NCBI GenBank assembly: GCA_963753545.1
Contig: CAVWCQ010000008.1
Span: forward strand, 3,410,001-3,474,000
Direction: 5' to 3'
Length of the DNA stretch: 64,000 nucleotides
Source of the DNA: CAVWCQ01 sp963753545
GTDB lineage: Bacteria > Chloroflexota > Anaerolineae > Aggregatilineales > Aggregatilineaceae
Part shown: in pieces, positions 1-9,232 of the stretch
Layout of the letters: each line of letters opens with the position of its first letter
How positions within the stretch are numbered: position 1 is the first letter of the stretch
Notes under the pieces: model-generated
Seen by the model: the letters and a program-made list of their open reading frames with translations, nothing else
What the model was told of the DNA's origin: nothing
The model's database searches: none
Made by a program: the position numbers and the translations under genes

Positions 1-101
1 ATCTCGGTTGGTTAAATTGATCGATTTTTTATACTCCCCAAACGATCAAAGTGCGATAAACTGTGGGGCTGTTTTTAACGTGCCGCACGCAAAGGGAAGT
101 C

Positions 102-1887
102 ATGCCTGTCGAAAACCACCAGATGCTTGATCGCCGCTACCGCGGAGAGCATCCATTCCACACGCTGCTGTATCTGTTTCAGGGCGACTACTGGAAGCTC
201 ATCAAGGCGGTTGCCTATTATATTGTCAAACACAGCGGCGTCTGGGCGATGCCGTTGATCACAGCCAGTATTGTTGATGTCGTCACGCAGCCAGATCGGC
301 ATCCGCTGTCCGATCTGTGGATGTACATCGGGATTCTCGTCATTATTTTGCTGCTCAATGTCCCGACACACTACCTCTATATTCGCTGCGTGAGCACAGC
401 CACACGCAACATGGAAACCCGGCTCCGGGCCGCCATAGCCCGCCGCTTGCAGCAGTTGTCGATGCCCTTTTATACGCAGCGCAGCACGGGCGTATTGCAG
501 ACAAAACTGCTCCGCGATGTCGAGGTGATCCAGCAGGTCATGATGCAGTTGTTCCAGGTCGTCCCATCAGCGGGCATTACCCTGGTGTTTGCGATTAGCG
601 TAACAGCCGTGCGCGCCCCGATCTTTTTGATCTTCTACCTGATCGCGGTACCCATTTCGGTGCTGCTCAATAAATACCTGAGGAAGTCGATCCAGGAGCG
701 CAACCGGGATTTCCGGCACGAGGTCGAAGACATGTCTTCGACCCTGATCGAAATGATCAACCTCATACCGATCACCCGCGCTCATGGCATCGAGAACCAC
801 GAATTGCGCCGGGTTGAGCGCAAACTGGATAACGTGCGTACCGCTGGGCTGCGCCTGGACACAATCAACGCGATCTTCGGCGCACTGGCCTGGGTTGCCT
901 TCCGGCTGACAGAACTGCTGTGCCTGTCGCTGTCTGCCTACGCAGCGTACAAGCATCTCTTCTCGATCACGGTTGGCGATATGATCATGCTGACGGGTTT
1001 CTTCAACAATCTGACTCAAGCCGTGCTGATGATCCTGAACATGCTGCCCGAAATCACGCGCGGATTTGAGTTCTATCTATTCCATTGGCGAAGTGTTAGA
1101 GTGCCCCGATCTGGAACAGAATGAAGGGAAAGCCGCTGTCGACAAAGTGCAGGGGCGGTTTACCTTCGATCACCTTGGCTTTGTTTATCCCGATACGGAT
1201 GAACATTCGCTGAGCGATATTTCACTTGACGTGCAGCCGGGTGAAACATTGGCGATTGTAGGGCCATCTGGCGCGGGTAAATCGACCATGCTCAACCTTG
1301 TGATCGGATTCCTGCGCCCCACCGAAGGCCGCCTGCTGTTGGATGGGCGCGATGTTTACGAGCTTGATCTGCGCACGTACCGCCGCCATTTATCGGTTGT
1401 GTCTCAGGAGACTATCCTCTTCGAAGCAAGCATTCGGGATAACATTCTGTATGGAATGGGGCCAGTCGATGAGGCCCGCTTGCAGCAGGCTCTGGACGAT
1501 TCGAACGCTCGTGAATTTATCGACGCGCTGCCTGATGGGCTGGATAGCCGGATCGGTGAAAATGGGGCGCGCCTTTCTGGTGGACAGAGGCAGCGGATCG
1601 CCATCGCCCGCGCTTTGATCCGCGATCCGCGTGTGTTAATCCTGGATGAAGCGACATCAGCCCTGGACACCGAGTCCGAAGCGCTGATTCAGGAGGCATT
1701 GGGCCGCTTGATGCAGGGGCGCACCACATTTGTCGTTGCTCACCGCCTGTCTACTATTCAAAACGCAGATCGGATCGCCGTGCTGGAAAATGGGCGGCTG
1801 GTCGAGATCGGAAGACACAGCGAATTGATGAAGCGGGACGGCGTGTATGCTCGTCTGCACCGCAGACCCGAGCTAACAGCCGTATAG
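102..1887 (+). CDS. ABC exporter, fused membrane and ATPase domains (frameshifted)
   Basis: This is a half-size ABC exporter of the MsbA/LmrA type, expected to export a lipid, drug or peptide as a dimer. The first part (102 to about 1070) holds the six-helix membrane domain. The second part holds the nucleotide-binding domain with Walker A GPSGAGKST, signature LSGGQ and Walker B VLILDEATSALD, followed by the H-loop AHRLS. One extra T near 1070-1072 splits the reading frame. Removing it restores GFESIYSIGEVL, the usual linker between the two domains, and a 594-residue protein of normal length. I chose the ATG at 102, preceded by AAAGGG, over the GTG at 63. The substrate cannot be told from the sequence. 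Either a sequencing error or a recent pseudogene would explain the break. Confidence 0.85.
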
Positions 1888-1891
1888 TGGT

Positions 1892-1919
1892 TTGATGTTT
1901 GTCGCGCTTTTGGTACAAT
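1892..1919 (+). promoter_or_regulatory. Candidate sigma-70 promoter of the epimerase gene
   Basis: TTGATG (1892-1897) and TACAAT (1914-1919) are separated by 16 bases and lie about 40 bases before the start codon at 1958. The match is by eye only. Confidence 0.4.
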
Positions 1920-1957
1920 GACGCGGCAATCTACTATCACTTCCTGAGGAATATCCT

Positions 1958-2506
1958 ATGAGTGTTCAGGCATCTGTCGAACGGGCCTCCCAGGTCACTG
2001 AAGAGTGGCTCAAAACGGTTGAGTACAAAGTCATTCCAGTTTCGCAAGGGCCAACCATCGAAGGTGTCTATGTAAAGGACCTCACCGTGCATTTGGATGG
2101 CCGGGGCGATGTCACCGAACTGTGGAGTCAGAAATGGATGGATCCACAACTGGTGCAGCCCGCCCATGTTTACCAAAGCGCGACGGATTACGGTGTTGTC
2201 AAATGCTGGCATCTGCACCAGTTACATACCGATCAATTTACGGTGACGCGGGGAAAGCTTCAGGTATCGCTGGTTGACCTGCGTTTCGCAAGCAGCACAT
2301 TCGGCCACGTCAATACCATTTTTCTGGGTTCGCTGCGCCCTCGGCTGATCAAGATTCCGCCTATGGTGATGCACGGGTGGAAAGCCCTGACCCAGCCTGA
2401 AGTCCTTGTCGTGAATCTTCAATCCCATGTCTACGATCCGGCAGACGAATGGAAATTTCCCTGGAACTGCGTGCTGGAAAACGTCTGGCAGCCTGTTAAC
2501 GGCTGA
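1958..2506 (+). CDS. RmlC-like cupin, dTDP-4-dehydrorhamnose 3,5-epimerase family
   Basis: The 182-residue protein has the cupin core of the RmlC family. The segment KCWHLHQLHTDQFTVTRG is followed by LVDLR, corresponding to the RmlC strand that carries the catalytic His, and IPPMVMHGWKAL is the second conserved strand. Classical members epimerise dTDP-4-keto-6-deoxyglucose at C3 and C5 on the way to dTDP-rhamnose. No other rml gene is nearby, so the substrate here may be a different nucleotide sugar. The start ATG has a GAGGA box eight bases upstream. A terminator-like hairpin follows at 2537, so the gene looks monocistronic. Confidence 0.75.
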   Translation: MSVQASVERASQVTEEWLKTVEYKVIPVSQGPTIEGVYVKDLTVHLDGRGDVTELWSQKWMDPQLVQPAHVYQSATDYGVVKCWHLHQLHTDQFTVTRGKLQVSLVDLRFASSTFGHVNTIFLGSLRPRLIKIPPMVMHGWKALTQPEVLVVNLQSHVYDPADEWKFPWNCVLENVWQPVNG

Positions 2507-2536
2507 TCCTGTTATCTCCCGATTTTGATCCTTGCT

Positions 2537-2560
2537 GGAACGAGCACTCGTTCCTTTTGA
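2537..2560 (+). terminator. Rho-independent terminator after the epimerase gene
   Basis: The arms GGAACGAG (2537-2544) and CTCGTTCC (2547-2554) are complementary and are followed by TTTTGATT. It also argues against a start of the kinase gene upstream of 2644. Confidence 0.6.
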
Positions 2561-2643
2561 TTCCCATTTGCCATCTGGCGCGATGTCACTATCATAAGTT
2601 GTGCAGCGTTCGACCCGTCGTTATTGGTGAGGGATATTGGGGC

Positions 2644-5472
2644 ATGGAAGACCTGAGCGGCCTTGTTGTTCGTGGCTATGAACTGCGTGAGCGAATCGGG
2701 GCGGGCGGTTTTGGTGCGGTTTATCGCGCTTTTCAAAAAAGCGTAGACCGAGATGTCGCGATCAAAATTATCCTCCCGGAATTTGCCTGCAAACCAGAGT
2801 TTATCCAGCGATTTGAAACCGAAGCGCGTATGATTGCGCGGCTCGAACATCTTCATATTGTTCCCCTGTTTGACTATTGGTCCGAGCCAGAGGGTAACGC
2901 CTATATCGTCATGCGGTGGCTGCGCGGTGGAAATTTGCGCACCCTGCTCACGAACGGCCCCCTATCCACTGATTTTATTCTGCGGATGCTGCGCCAGATT
3001 GCCGAAGCGCTCGAAACTGCTCACCACGCGGGGGTCATTCATCGCGATGTGAAACCGGATAACATTCTGCTGGACGAACAACAGAATGCGTATCTAAGCG
3101 ATTTTGGCATTGCCAAAGACACAATCAGCAGCGCCCATCTCACCAAATCGGGAACGGTCGGATCGCCGGGCTATATGGCTCCTGAACAGTTCGCGGGTCA
3201 GGCCATTTCCCAAAGAGCGGATATTTACGGCCTGGGCATGACTTTGTACGAGTGTTTGTGCGGAACATACCCTTTTCCCGACAGTGTATTGAAACATTTT
3301 GTCCAGTCTATTCCCTCGGTTATTTCCTGCCGGCCCGATCTGCCGCGTGCAGTGGATGCGGTTTTGCAGCGTGCAACGGCCAAAAATCCGTCGGTACGCT
3401 ATGAAACAATTGCGGAATTTGCCCACGAATTTGAAGACGCGCTGCTCATGTCTGAAAAAAGCACCGATCTTCATGCGCTCACTGAGCTGGGAGAAATGGT
3501 TCACGGTGAGACGCTGCAAATCCAAACGGGTGAGCATGAACATGAAACGACTATGGGCCAGGGCGCAGGTGACCTGACCGCGCTGCTGCTCGAAGCCGAA
3601 TATGATGTGCCATCCCGACCTCGCCGTTTGTTCGGGCGCGAAACACTGATCCCGGATATCCAGGCGCGGCTTGATGCAGGGGAACGCGTTTTGCTGCAAG
3701 GGGTGGGTGGCATTGGCAAAACATCGCTGGCTGCTGAAGTTGTGGCGGCACGGTTGGAACGAGGCAAAGGCCCGATCCTCTGGATCCACGCCGGGAATAA
3801 CAACTCGTCAGCGCTGATGACTGCTTTGGCACGCGCACTCGATCCGGCTGTGGTCCTGAGCAGTGATGCACATCCACAGGCGGTCCGCAAACTGCTGAAC
3901 ACGCATCATGTTCAGTTGATCGTTCTGGACGATGTCTGGAATGATAAAGCAATGCGCTACCTGCTGGATGCGCTGCCAGCCCGCCTATCGCTGCTGGTCA
4001 CATCGCGCCAGCGCTTTCCAGTTGGCAAGATCATCGATGTTGGCGAACTGGAATTGGCTACCTCGCTGGAACTGCTGGGCTACCATGCGGGCGCAACCTG
4101 CACTATTCAGGATAAAGCGGCGGTTGAACTTTGCCAGCAGCTAGGCCACCACCCCTTTGCGCTGGAGCTTGCTGGAAAGACTCTTCAGGTCGATGATCTC
4201 CTGCCGGGTGAACTGCTGCGCCGGATTGCCGACGCGCCCCACCAGATTAAAGCGCCCCCTGGTTCAGGCGAGACGGGAAGGTCCAGCATACGCGATCTGT
4301 TAGATGCCAGCGTAGATGCTTTAGACGACGAGACCAGACAGGCTTTTTTTTGCTTTGGGTCGTTAGCGGCCCCACACGCGACACAGGATTTGATCGCCCT
4401 CCTGGTAAACCGTGACGTCGAGAACGAACTGGCGACTCTGGTCCGGCGCGGACTGGTCAAGCGGGCGCACCATCCCGGCAGCGAGGTTGTTATTTTCCGT
4501 CTGCACGATCTGGCCCATAGTTATGCGCGGGCAAAAACCCTTGTTGAACGCCCCCATGTGATTGAAGCCTGCCAGACGTACACCGAAAAACACATGGGAG
4601 ATGTGGATTGGCTCGACGCCGAACGGTCCAACATACTGAAGGCCGCTCAAGCCGCGTATGATAGTGGACGTTCGGCGAATTTGCTGGCGATTATCCGCAT
4701 GTTAACGGTGGACGGGCCCTATCTTAAAGCACGCGGGCACGATGCCCTGCTGCTCGAACAGCTTGATCGGGCTGTTGATACAGCGCGCACATTGGATGAA
4801 GAACAATTACTGCATTATCTGCTTGGCAAACGAGCAGATACCTATTTTGAGCGTAACCAACTGGCTGCGGCCCTGGCGGACTATCGCGAGTTGCTTGCCC
4901 TGGCACGTAAGCTGAATTTGGCTGACCGAATTGTGATACTGCTTTGTGTAGCCAGCAAAACACTTCAGCACCAAGGGGATATCGAAACAGCGGAGACGTA
5001 TCTGGCAGAGGCGGAGCGGATCGCCGTTGGTTCAGCCGATGATCTGTTGATCTCGCGCGTGTTGGAGAACCAGGGCTATTATTATGCGGTCACAAAAGCC
5101 GACGTCGCGACGGCACGCCCGATTTTCGCCCGGCAGGTTCAAATCGCGGAGCGGCTCGATAATCCTGGACGGCTGTTTTTCGCGCTGGTCAATCTGGGCG
5201 TGGCCGATACTGAACTGGGGCAGTACGAAACAGCTTTTGGCCCCCTCCAGCGGGCGCTCCAGGTTGCGCTTGATGTGAATAACCAGCCCTGGCAAGCCCA
5301 TGCTCTCTTTGCTCTGGCGACCATTCATCATAAACTCACCCAGCGTGCCGATGCTCAACGCTGTTTGGACAACGCACTGGCACTCTATCGCAGTTCGGGA
5401 AATACCGCTAAAGTGGAAGAATTGACGGCCTTTCTCGCTGAGAATGGCTACTCATCTACAGGGGGAAAATAG
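2644..5472 (+). CDS. Ser/Thr protein kinase fused to NB-ARC NTPase and TPR-like repeats
   Basis: This 942-residue cytosolic signalling protein has three parts. Residues 12-280 are a Hanks-type kinase with glycine loop GAGGFGAVY, Lys41, catalytic HRDVKPDN (133-140), DFG (153-155) and APEQF. Residues of roughly 325-560 are a STAND-class NB-ARC NTPase with P-loop GVGGIGKTS, Walker B LIVLDDVW and the sensor LLVTSRQ. The C-terminal third, from about 690, is helical with TPR-like repeats (for example ALFALATIHHKLTQRADAQR) and probably senses or binds a ligand. No membrane segment is visible. I chose ATG 2644 because GGTGAGG precedes it and the longer frame would start inside a terminator. The stop codon lies three bases before the subtilase gene, so the two are almost surely co-translated. 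What triggers it and what it phosphorylates are unknown. Confidence 0.9.
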   Translation: MEDLSGLVVRGYELRERIGAGGFGAVYRAFQKSVDRDVAIKIILPEFACKPEFIQRFETEARMIARLEHLHIVPLFDYWSEPEGNAYIVMRWLRGGNLRTLLTNGPLSTDFILRMLRQIAEALETAHHAGVIHRDVKPDNILLDEQQNAYLSDFGIAKDTISSAHLTKSGTVGSPGYMAPEQFAGQAISQRADIYGLGMTLYECLCGTYPFPDSVLKHFVQSIPSVISCRPDLPRAVDAVLQRATAKNPSVRYETIAEFAHEFEDALLMSEKSTDLHALTELGEMVHGETLQIQTGEHEHETTMGQGAGDLTALLLEAEYDVPSRPRRLFGRETLIPDIQARLDAGERVLLQGVGGIGKTSLAAEVVAARLERGKGPILWIHAGNNNSSALMTALARALDPAVVLSSDAHPQAVRKLLNTHHVQLIVLDDVWNDKAMRYLLDALPARLSLLVTSRQRFPVGKIIDVGELELATSLELLGYHAGATCTIQDKAAVELCQQLGHHPFALELAGKTLQVDDLLPGELLRRIADAPHQIKAPPGSGETGRSSIRDLLDASVDALDDETRQAFFCFGSLAAPHATQDLIALLVNRDVENELATLVRRGLVKRAHHPGSEVVIFRLHDLAHSYARAKTLVERPHVIEACQTYTEKHMGDVDWLDAERSNILKAAQAAYDSGRSANLLAIIRMLTVDGPYLKARGHDALLLEQLDRAVDTARTLDEEQLLHYLLGKRADTYFERNQLAAALADYRELLALARKLNLADRIVILLCVASKTLQHQGDIETAETYLAEAERIAVGSADDLLISRVLENQGYYYAVTKADVATARPIFARQVQIAERLDNPGRLFFALVNLGVADTELGQYETAFGPLQRALQVALDVNNQPWQAHALFALATIHHKLTQRADAQRCLDNALALYRSSGNTAKVEELTAFLAENGYSSTGGK

Positions 5473-5475
5473 TCT

Positions 5476-6945
5476 ATGCAGCAAAAAAGTGAGTCGCGTT
5501 CGCGCAATCGTTTCGCTTTGATCGCGGGGGCAGTTTTGCTGATCATCGCTCTGCTGATCGCGTATCTCGCGTTGTTTGACGATAACGATGACGAAAAAAA
5601 TGCGACAACGCCAGCACCCAGTGCCCATCAGCAATATCCGGTAACCATCATTATTATTGATGATTTCAGTAAGCCAATGACTTCGCTGATTGATCGTGTT
5701 GCACCGAGTGATTCCAAAACGGGAGAAGATTTCACCAAGGCCGCCCAGCAGATTCAGACACTGACCGGCGAAAGGGCGAATGGATATGGCCCAGATGTCC
5801 GCAAGCAGATTATGACCCTCGTGGAACCGCTGAAAAGCGAATTGGCAGATCGGGTGATGTCCGCGCCAGAAATGAATTTAAATGGCCGTTCGCCGGATGA
5901 AACGACCTGTGCGGTGACGCCCGAAGGTACGGCGGCATTTGTCACGGAGGGAACCGCTGCCTTTGTGACGGAAGGGACTGCCGCCTTTGTGACCGAAGGT
6001 ACGGGCGCGTTCGTTACGGAAGGGACTGCCGCCTTTGTAACGGAGGGCACATCGCTGTGGGATCAACCGCACGGCCAGCGCATCCAGATGGAATTTGAGG
6101 AAATGCTGAAACTCCCGCAGGCACAAGGGCTGGATATCCGTCTTCAGGTGTTGGATGCGCAGGGGTTTGTTTTTCCTGATATTGCCCAGAAGCTCAATGA
6201 GATGATCACCGATATTCGCAGCCAGGACCCGAATATGCGTATCGTGGTCAATATGAGTTTTGCGATTGTCCCCTGCGAAAAAGTGACCGATATTGTCGCT
6301 TATACCCGGCTCCTGCGTGAGTTCGCGGGAGTGGACGGCGATCCAACGGCGTTCGCCCAGGTGCTTGGGGCGCTGTATACCGAAGATATTTTCCATACCA
6401 CACTGACGGGCACATTCCAAAGTGAGTTTTGCCCGCAGGGTGATTCTTCGGTTATCTGCACCGAGTATGCCGCCGACCAGGAAAAGACAGCGGAACACAC
6501 CATTTATTTTGTAGGCGCGTCTGGCAACGGCCTGCTGGACGAAAATGGGACCCGGATTGGGCTGGACTTCCCATTTTATCCCGCAGCATGGCCCCAGGTA
6601 ATCGCCATCAGTGCCAATAACGGAGCCAAACACCTCGAAGAAGCGTCTGTACCGCGCGCCGCCTATTCAAACGCGGGCCGGATTATTATGGGCGGGACCT
6701 GGCCTCCCGATGCGGCAAGCTGGACGCCTCAATCGACTTTGGACAAGTATCCCCAGGCGGGCACGTCGTTTGCTGCACCTCGCTACAGCTTCATCGTGGC
6801 GCTCTATCTGGCGAACGCGGAGGGGATCGATGTAGGCTGCGGAACTGATAAACTACCGCCACCCGCTGATGCAGTCGATTGGCTGGCAGCGCCGCCGCCC
6901 GCTGCCAAGACAGACCAGGGACATTGCTCCACGCTCGTACCCTGA
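5476..6945 (+). CDS. Membrane-anchored subtilisin-like (S8) peptidase with octapeptide repeats
   Basis: The 489-residue protein starts with a basic stretch and one membrane helix (about residues 14-35), so the peptidase domain should face outward. Subtilase landmarks are visible. The Asp region is IIIIDDF (Asp62/63), the likely catalytic His is His199 in DQPHGQR, the oxyanion Asn is Asn351 in GASGNG, and the catalytic Ser is Ser431 in GTSFAAP. NMSFAIV and YPAAWPQVIAISA are further family blocks. Between Asp and His lie five copies of an eight-residue unit GTAAFVTE (residues 151-190), which subtilases do not normally have. The His motif is weaker than usual (HGQR instead of HGTH), so activity is likely but not certain. 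The gene follows the kinase/NB-ARC gene by three bases and ends at a strong terminator. Confidence 0.8.
   Translation: MQQKSESRSRNRFALIAGAVLLIIALLIAYLALFDDNDDEKNATTPAPSAHQQYPVTIIIIDDFSKPMTSLIDRVAPSDSKTGEDFTKAAQQIQTLTGERANGYGPDVRKQIMTLVEPLKSELADRVMSAPEMNLNGRSPDETTCAVTPEGTAAFVTEGTAAFVTEGTAAFVTEGTGAFVTEGTAAFVTEGTSLWDQPHGQRIQMEFEEMLKLPQAQGLDIRLQVLDAQGFVFPDIAQKLNEMITDIRSQDPNMRIVVNMSFAIVPCEKVTDIVAYTRLLREFAGVDGDPTAFAQVLGALYTEDIFHTTLTGTFQSEFCPQGDSSVICTEYAADQEKTAEHTIYFVGASGNGLLDENGTRIGLDFPFYPAAWPQVIAISANNGAKHLEEASVPRAAYSNAGRIIMGGTWPPDAASWTPQSTLDKYPQAGTSFAAPRYSFIVALYLANAEGIDVGCGTDKLPPPADAVDWLAAPPPAAKTDQGHCSTLVP
5926..6045 (+). repeat. Five tandem 24-base coding repeats
   Basis: Five in-frame units encode GTAAFVTE, with a single change to GTGAFVTE in unit four. 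The units differ at many third codon positions while the amino acids stay the same, so the repeat is not a fresh slippage product. Confidence 0.9.
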
Positions 6946-6967
6946 TGACAAGAAACGAAAGCATGAG

Positions 6968-6997
6968 AACACCTGGGGTTGTCCCAGGTGTTTTTTG
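6968..6997 (+). terminator. Rho-independent terminator after the kinase/subtilase unit
   Basis: CACCTGGG (6970-6977) pairs with CCCAGGTG (6983-6990) around a five-base loop, followed by six T residues. Confidence 0.85.
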
Positions 6998-7109
6998 TTG
7001 AGTATGGCTCCAAGTTGTCCAAACTGAATAACTTATGAGAATGCCACTTCTCAAAACTTATGATTTCGATTAGAATGGAAACACGTTAACCTGTCCTGAA
7101 AGCAGCGCT

Positions 7110-8095
7110 ATGATGCCAGACGAGATCATTCCCTACGGTTCACAACGAAGTTTGATTTTGCCCTCTAATGTTCCGCTGGATCAGAATCCGGCTGTGGTCT
7201 ACCTGGCGAGCCTGGCTGAGGGGTCGCGCCCTACCATGCACCTCGCCCTCGATACGATTGCCGGGATGCTGACCAATGGCGAGTATGATGCCATGTCGAT
7301 CAACTGGGGCGAAGTGCGCTACCAGCACACCGCCGCCGTTCGTTCCCAACTCGCGGAACAATATAAGCCTGCGACGGCAAACAAAATGCTGTCGGCCTTG
7401 CGGCAGGTTCTCCACCATGCCTGGAAGCTGGGCATGATGAGCGCGGAAGATTTCCAGCGGGCCAAAGATGTTGGCGCGGTGAAGGGTGAAACGCTGCCAG
7501 CAGGCCGCAGCCTGGATTCGGCGAGATCAATGCCCTCATAAGCGCTTGCGAAATTGATCCGTCCCCTGCTGGTGTACGAGATGCGGCGATCATTGCCATT
7601 ATGTATGCAACAGGGATTCGTCGCGCCTCTGTCATCAAGCTTGACTTTGATGATTATGATGCTTCAGCTAAAACGCTCCGCGTGCGTGATGCCAAGGGAC
7701 GAAAAGAGTATATGGCCCATATCCCACAGAGCGGTGCCTATCGTGCCCTCGAAGATTGGCTGGCAATACGTGGCGAAAAATCAGGGCCGCTGTTCTGGCC
7801 GATTACCAAAACGGGAAGGGCCATTCCTCGGCGGATGAGCACACAGGCCATTTACAATCTGTTGGCGAAACGTGGCGAAGAGGCAGGCGTCGATCATTTT
7901 TCTCCACACGATCTGCGCCGTACCCTGGCCGGGGACCTGCTGGACGCCGGAGCAGATATTGTGACGGTGCAAAAAATGCTGGCCCATGCCAGTGTGCAAA
8001 CGACCGCGCGTTATGACCGGCGGCCCGAAGAAACGAAACGGCGGGCAGCCAGCCTGATTCACGTCCCATATCGGGGGCGAAAAAAGAAATCGTAG
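7110..8095 (+). CDS. Tyrosine recombinase/integrase (frameshifted)
   Basis: The gene encodes a phage-integrase-type site-specific recombinase, 328 residues once a one-base deletion near 7517-7519 is repaired. The N-terminal part (7110 to about 7515) is the helical core-binding domain that clamps DNA. The C-terminal part carries the catalytic set: Arg in YATGIRRAS, Lys in DAKGRKEY, HDLRR (His-x-x-Arg), the His of MLAHAS and the nucleophile Tyr in TTARYDRR. With the repair the frame reads through LISACEIDPSPAGVRDAA, which links both halves without loss. No mobile-element cargo, att site or second integrase is evident. It could serve a lost element, a chromosomal function, or belong to the kinase/subtilase region upstream. 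Confidence 0.85.
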
Positions 8096-8179
8096 CCAGA
8101 CATTCCTGGCTGGTTCCGCGCCGCCGCGCAAGTGGTTGCCTACCAACAGGAAAAACCGCACACCCTCAACAACAATCGC

Positions 8180-8206
8180 CCGGACGTTCTGATTGTCCGG
8201 CTTTAT
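8180..8206 (+). terminator. Weak terminator-like hairpin after the integrase
   Basis: CCGGAC (8180-8185) pairs with GTCCGG (8195-8200) and is followed by CTTTATT. An alternative pairing ACAATC/GATTGT competes, so this is tentative. The rest of 8096-8340 shows nothing recognisable. Confidence 0.35.
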
Positions 8207-8340
8207 TGGATGATTTATCAGAATATCGAACATGGGGGAGTGGTTGAAGCTGCACTTTCCAACACCGAACAAGGATAGTGGCATAGTCGCTCCTGAGAGA
8301 GTTAACATCAAAGGGTCATTGCTCACACAAGGAGAATCGA

Positions 8341-9219
8341 ATGCCCCTGGTTCAGGAGCGCACCTTTCGCGTGCGGCATTACGAGTGCGATGCTTATGGG
8401 CACGTCAATCACACCAACTATCTGCACTATATGCAGGAGTCAGCGCTCGACGCATCGGCAGCAGCCGGATATGATACCCAGCGCTACGAAGCTATGCAGC
8501 GCCAATGGCTGATCCGCGAAACGGATATCAGCTACCTGCGCCCGCTCACTTATGGAGACTCGGTAACGGTTAAGACCTGGGTCGCCGATTTCCTCCGTGT
8601 CCGCTCCCGGCGCATGTACGAACTGCGCCACAGTGAATCGGGTGAGATGGCGGCACAGGCCCATACCGATTGGGTCTATCTCGACACAACGACCAAACGT
8701 CCGGCAACTATCCCGCCAGAAATGATCGCCGCCTTTTATCCAGAGGGTCTACCGGAAGAGCAGCCCCAGCGAGAGCCATACCCCGAACCCCCCGCGCCGC
8801 CTCCCGGTTTATTCACCATGCGGCGGCGGGTCGAATGGCGCGACCTGGACCTGGCGCAGCATGTCAATAACGCGGTGTATATGTCCTATTTTGAGGATTG
8901 CAGCGTGTTAGACGCCGCCTCACGCGGTTGGTCGATGGCACGTATGGGAGAGGCAGGATTCGGTATCGTTGCCCGGCGCTACCGCATTGAATATAAACAG
9001 CCCGCTGTGATGAGCGATGAATTGGAGGTCGCTACCTGGATTTCGGACGTGAAGCGATCCAGTGCCATACGGCACTACAGCGTATCTCGCTCATCAGATA
9101 AGGCCCTGCTCGCACGCGCCTTTGCGGTCTGGGTGTGGATCGATCTCTCAACGGGACGGCCTATCCGCGTTCCGGAATCGTTTATTGCTGATTTTGCGCC
9201 GAATATCGTGCAGCCCTGA
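8341..9219 (+). CDS. Double-hotdog acyl-CoA thioesterase
   Basis: The 292-residue protein contains two hotdog domains in tandem, each with the 4-hydroxybenzoyl-CoA thioesterase signature. The first is CDAYGHVNHTNYLHYM near residue 16, and the second is WRDLDLAQHVNNAVYMSYF near residue 166. Such proteins hydrolyse acyl-CoA or acyl-ACP thioesters, with the Asp or neighbouring residues of the D-x-x-x-H-V-N motif at the active site. GGAGA precedes the start by seven bases. The ROK kinase gene follows after 13 bases, so the two are probably one transcript, although no metabolic link between them is obvious. The acyl substrate is not predictable. Confidence 0.85.
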   Translation: MPLVQERTFRVRHYECDAYGHVNHTNYLHYMQESALDASAAAGYDTQRYEAMQRQWLIRETDISYLRPLTYGDSVTVKTWVADFLRVRSRRMYELRHSESGEMAAQAHTDWVYLDTTTKRPATIPPEMIAAFYPEGLPEEQPQREPYPEPPAPPPGLFTMRRRVEWRDLDLAQHVNNAVYMSYFEDCSVLDAASRGWSMARMGEAGFGIVARRYRIEYKQPAVMSDELEVATWISDVKRSSAIRHYSVSRSSDKALLARAFAVWVWIDLSTGRPIRVPESFIADFAPNIVQP

Positions 9220-9232
9220 CAAGAGGAATCCT

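Noticed and set aside
2557..2643. Upstream extension of the kinase gene
   Set aside because: The extension starts within a terminator hairpin, has no ribosome binding site and adds no kinase sequence.
5878..6633. Minus-strand open frame of 251 codons
   Set aside because: It is antisense to the subtilase gene; its repeats merely mirror the coding repeat on the other strand.
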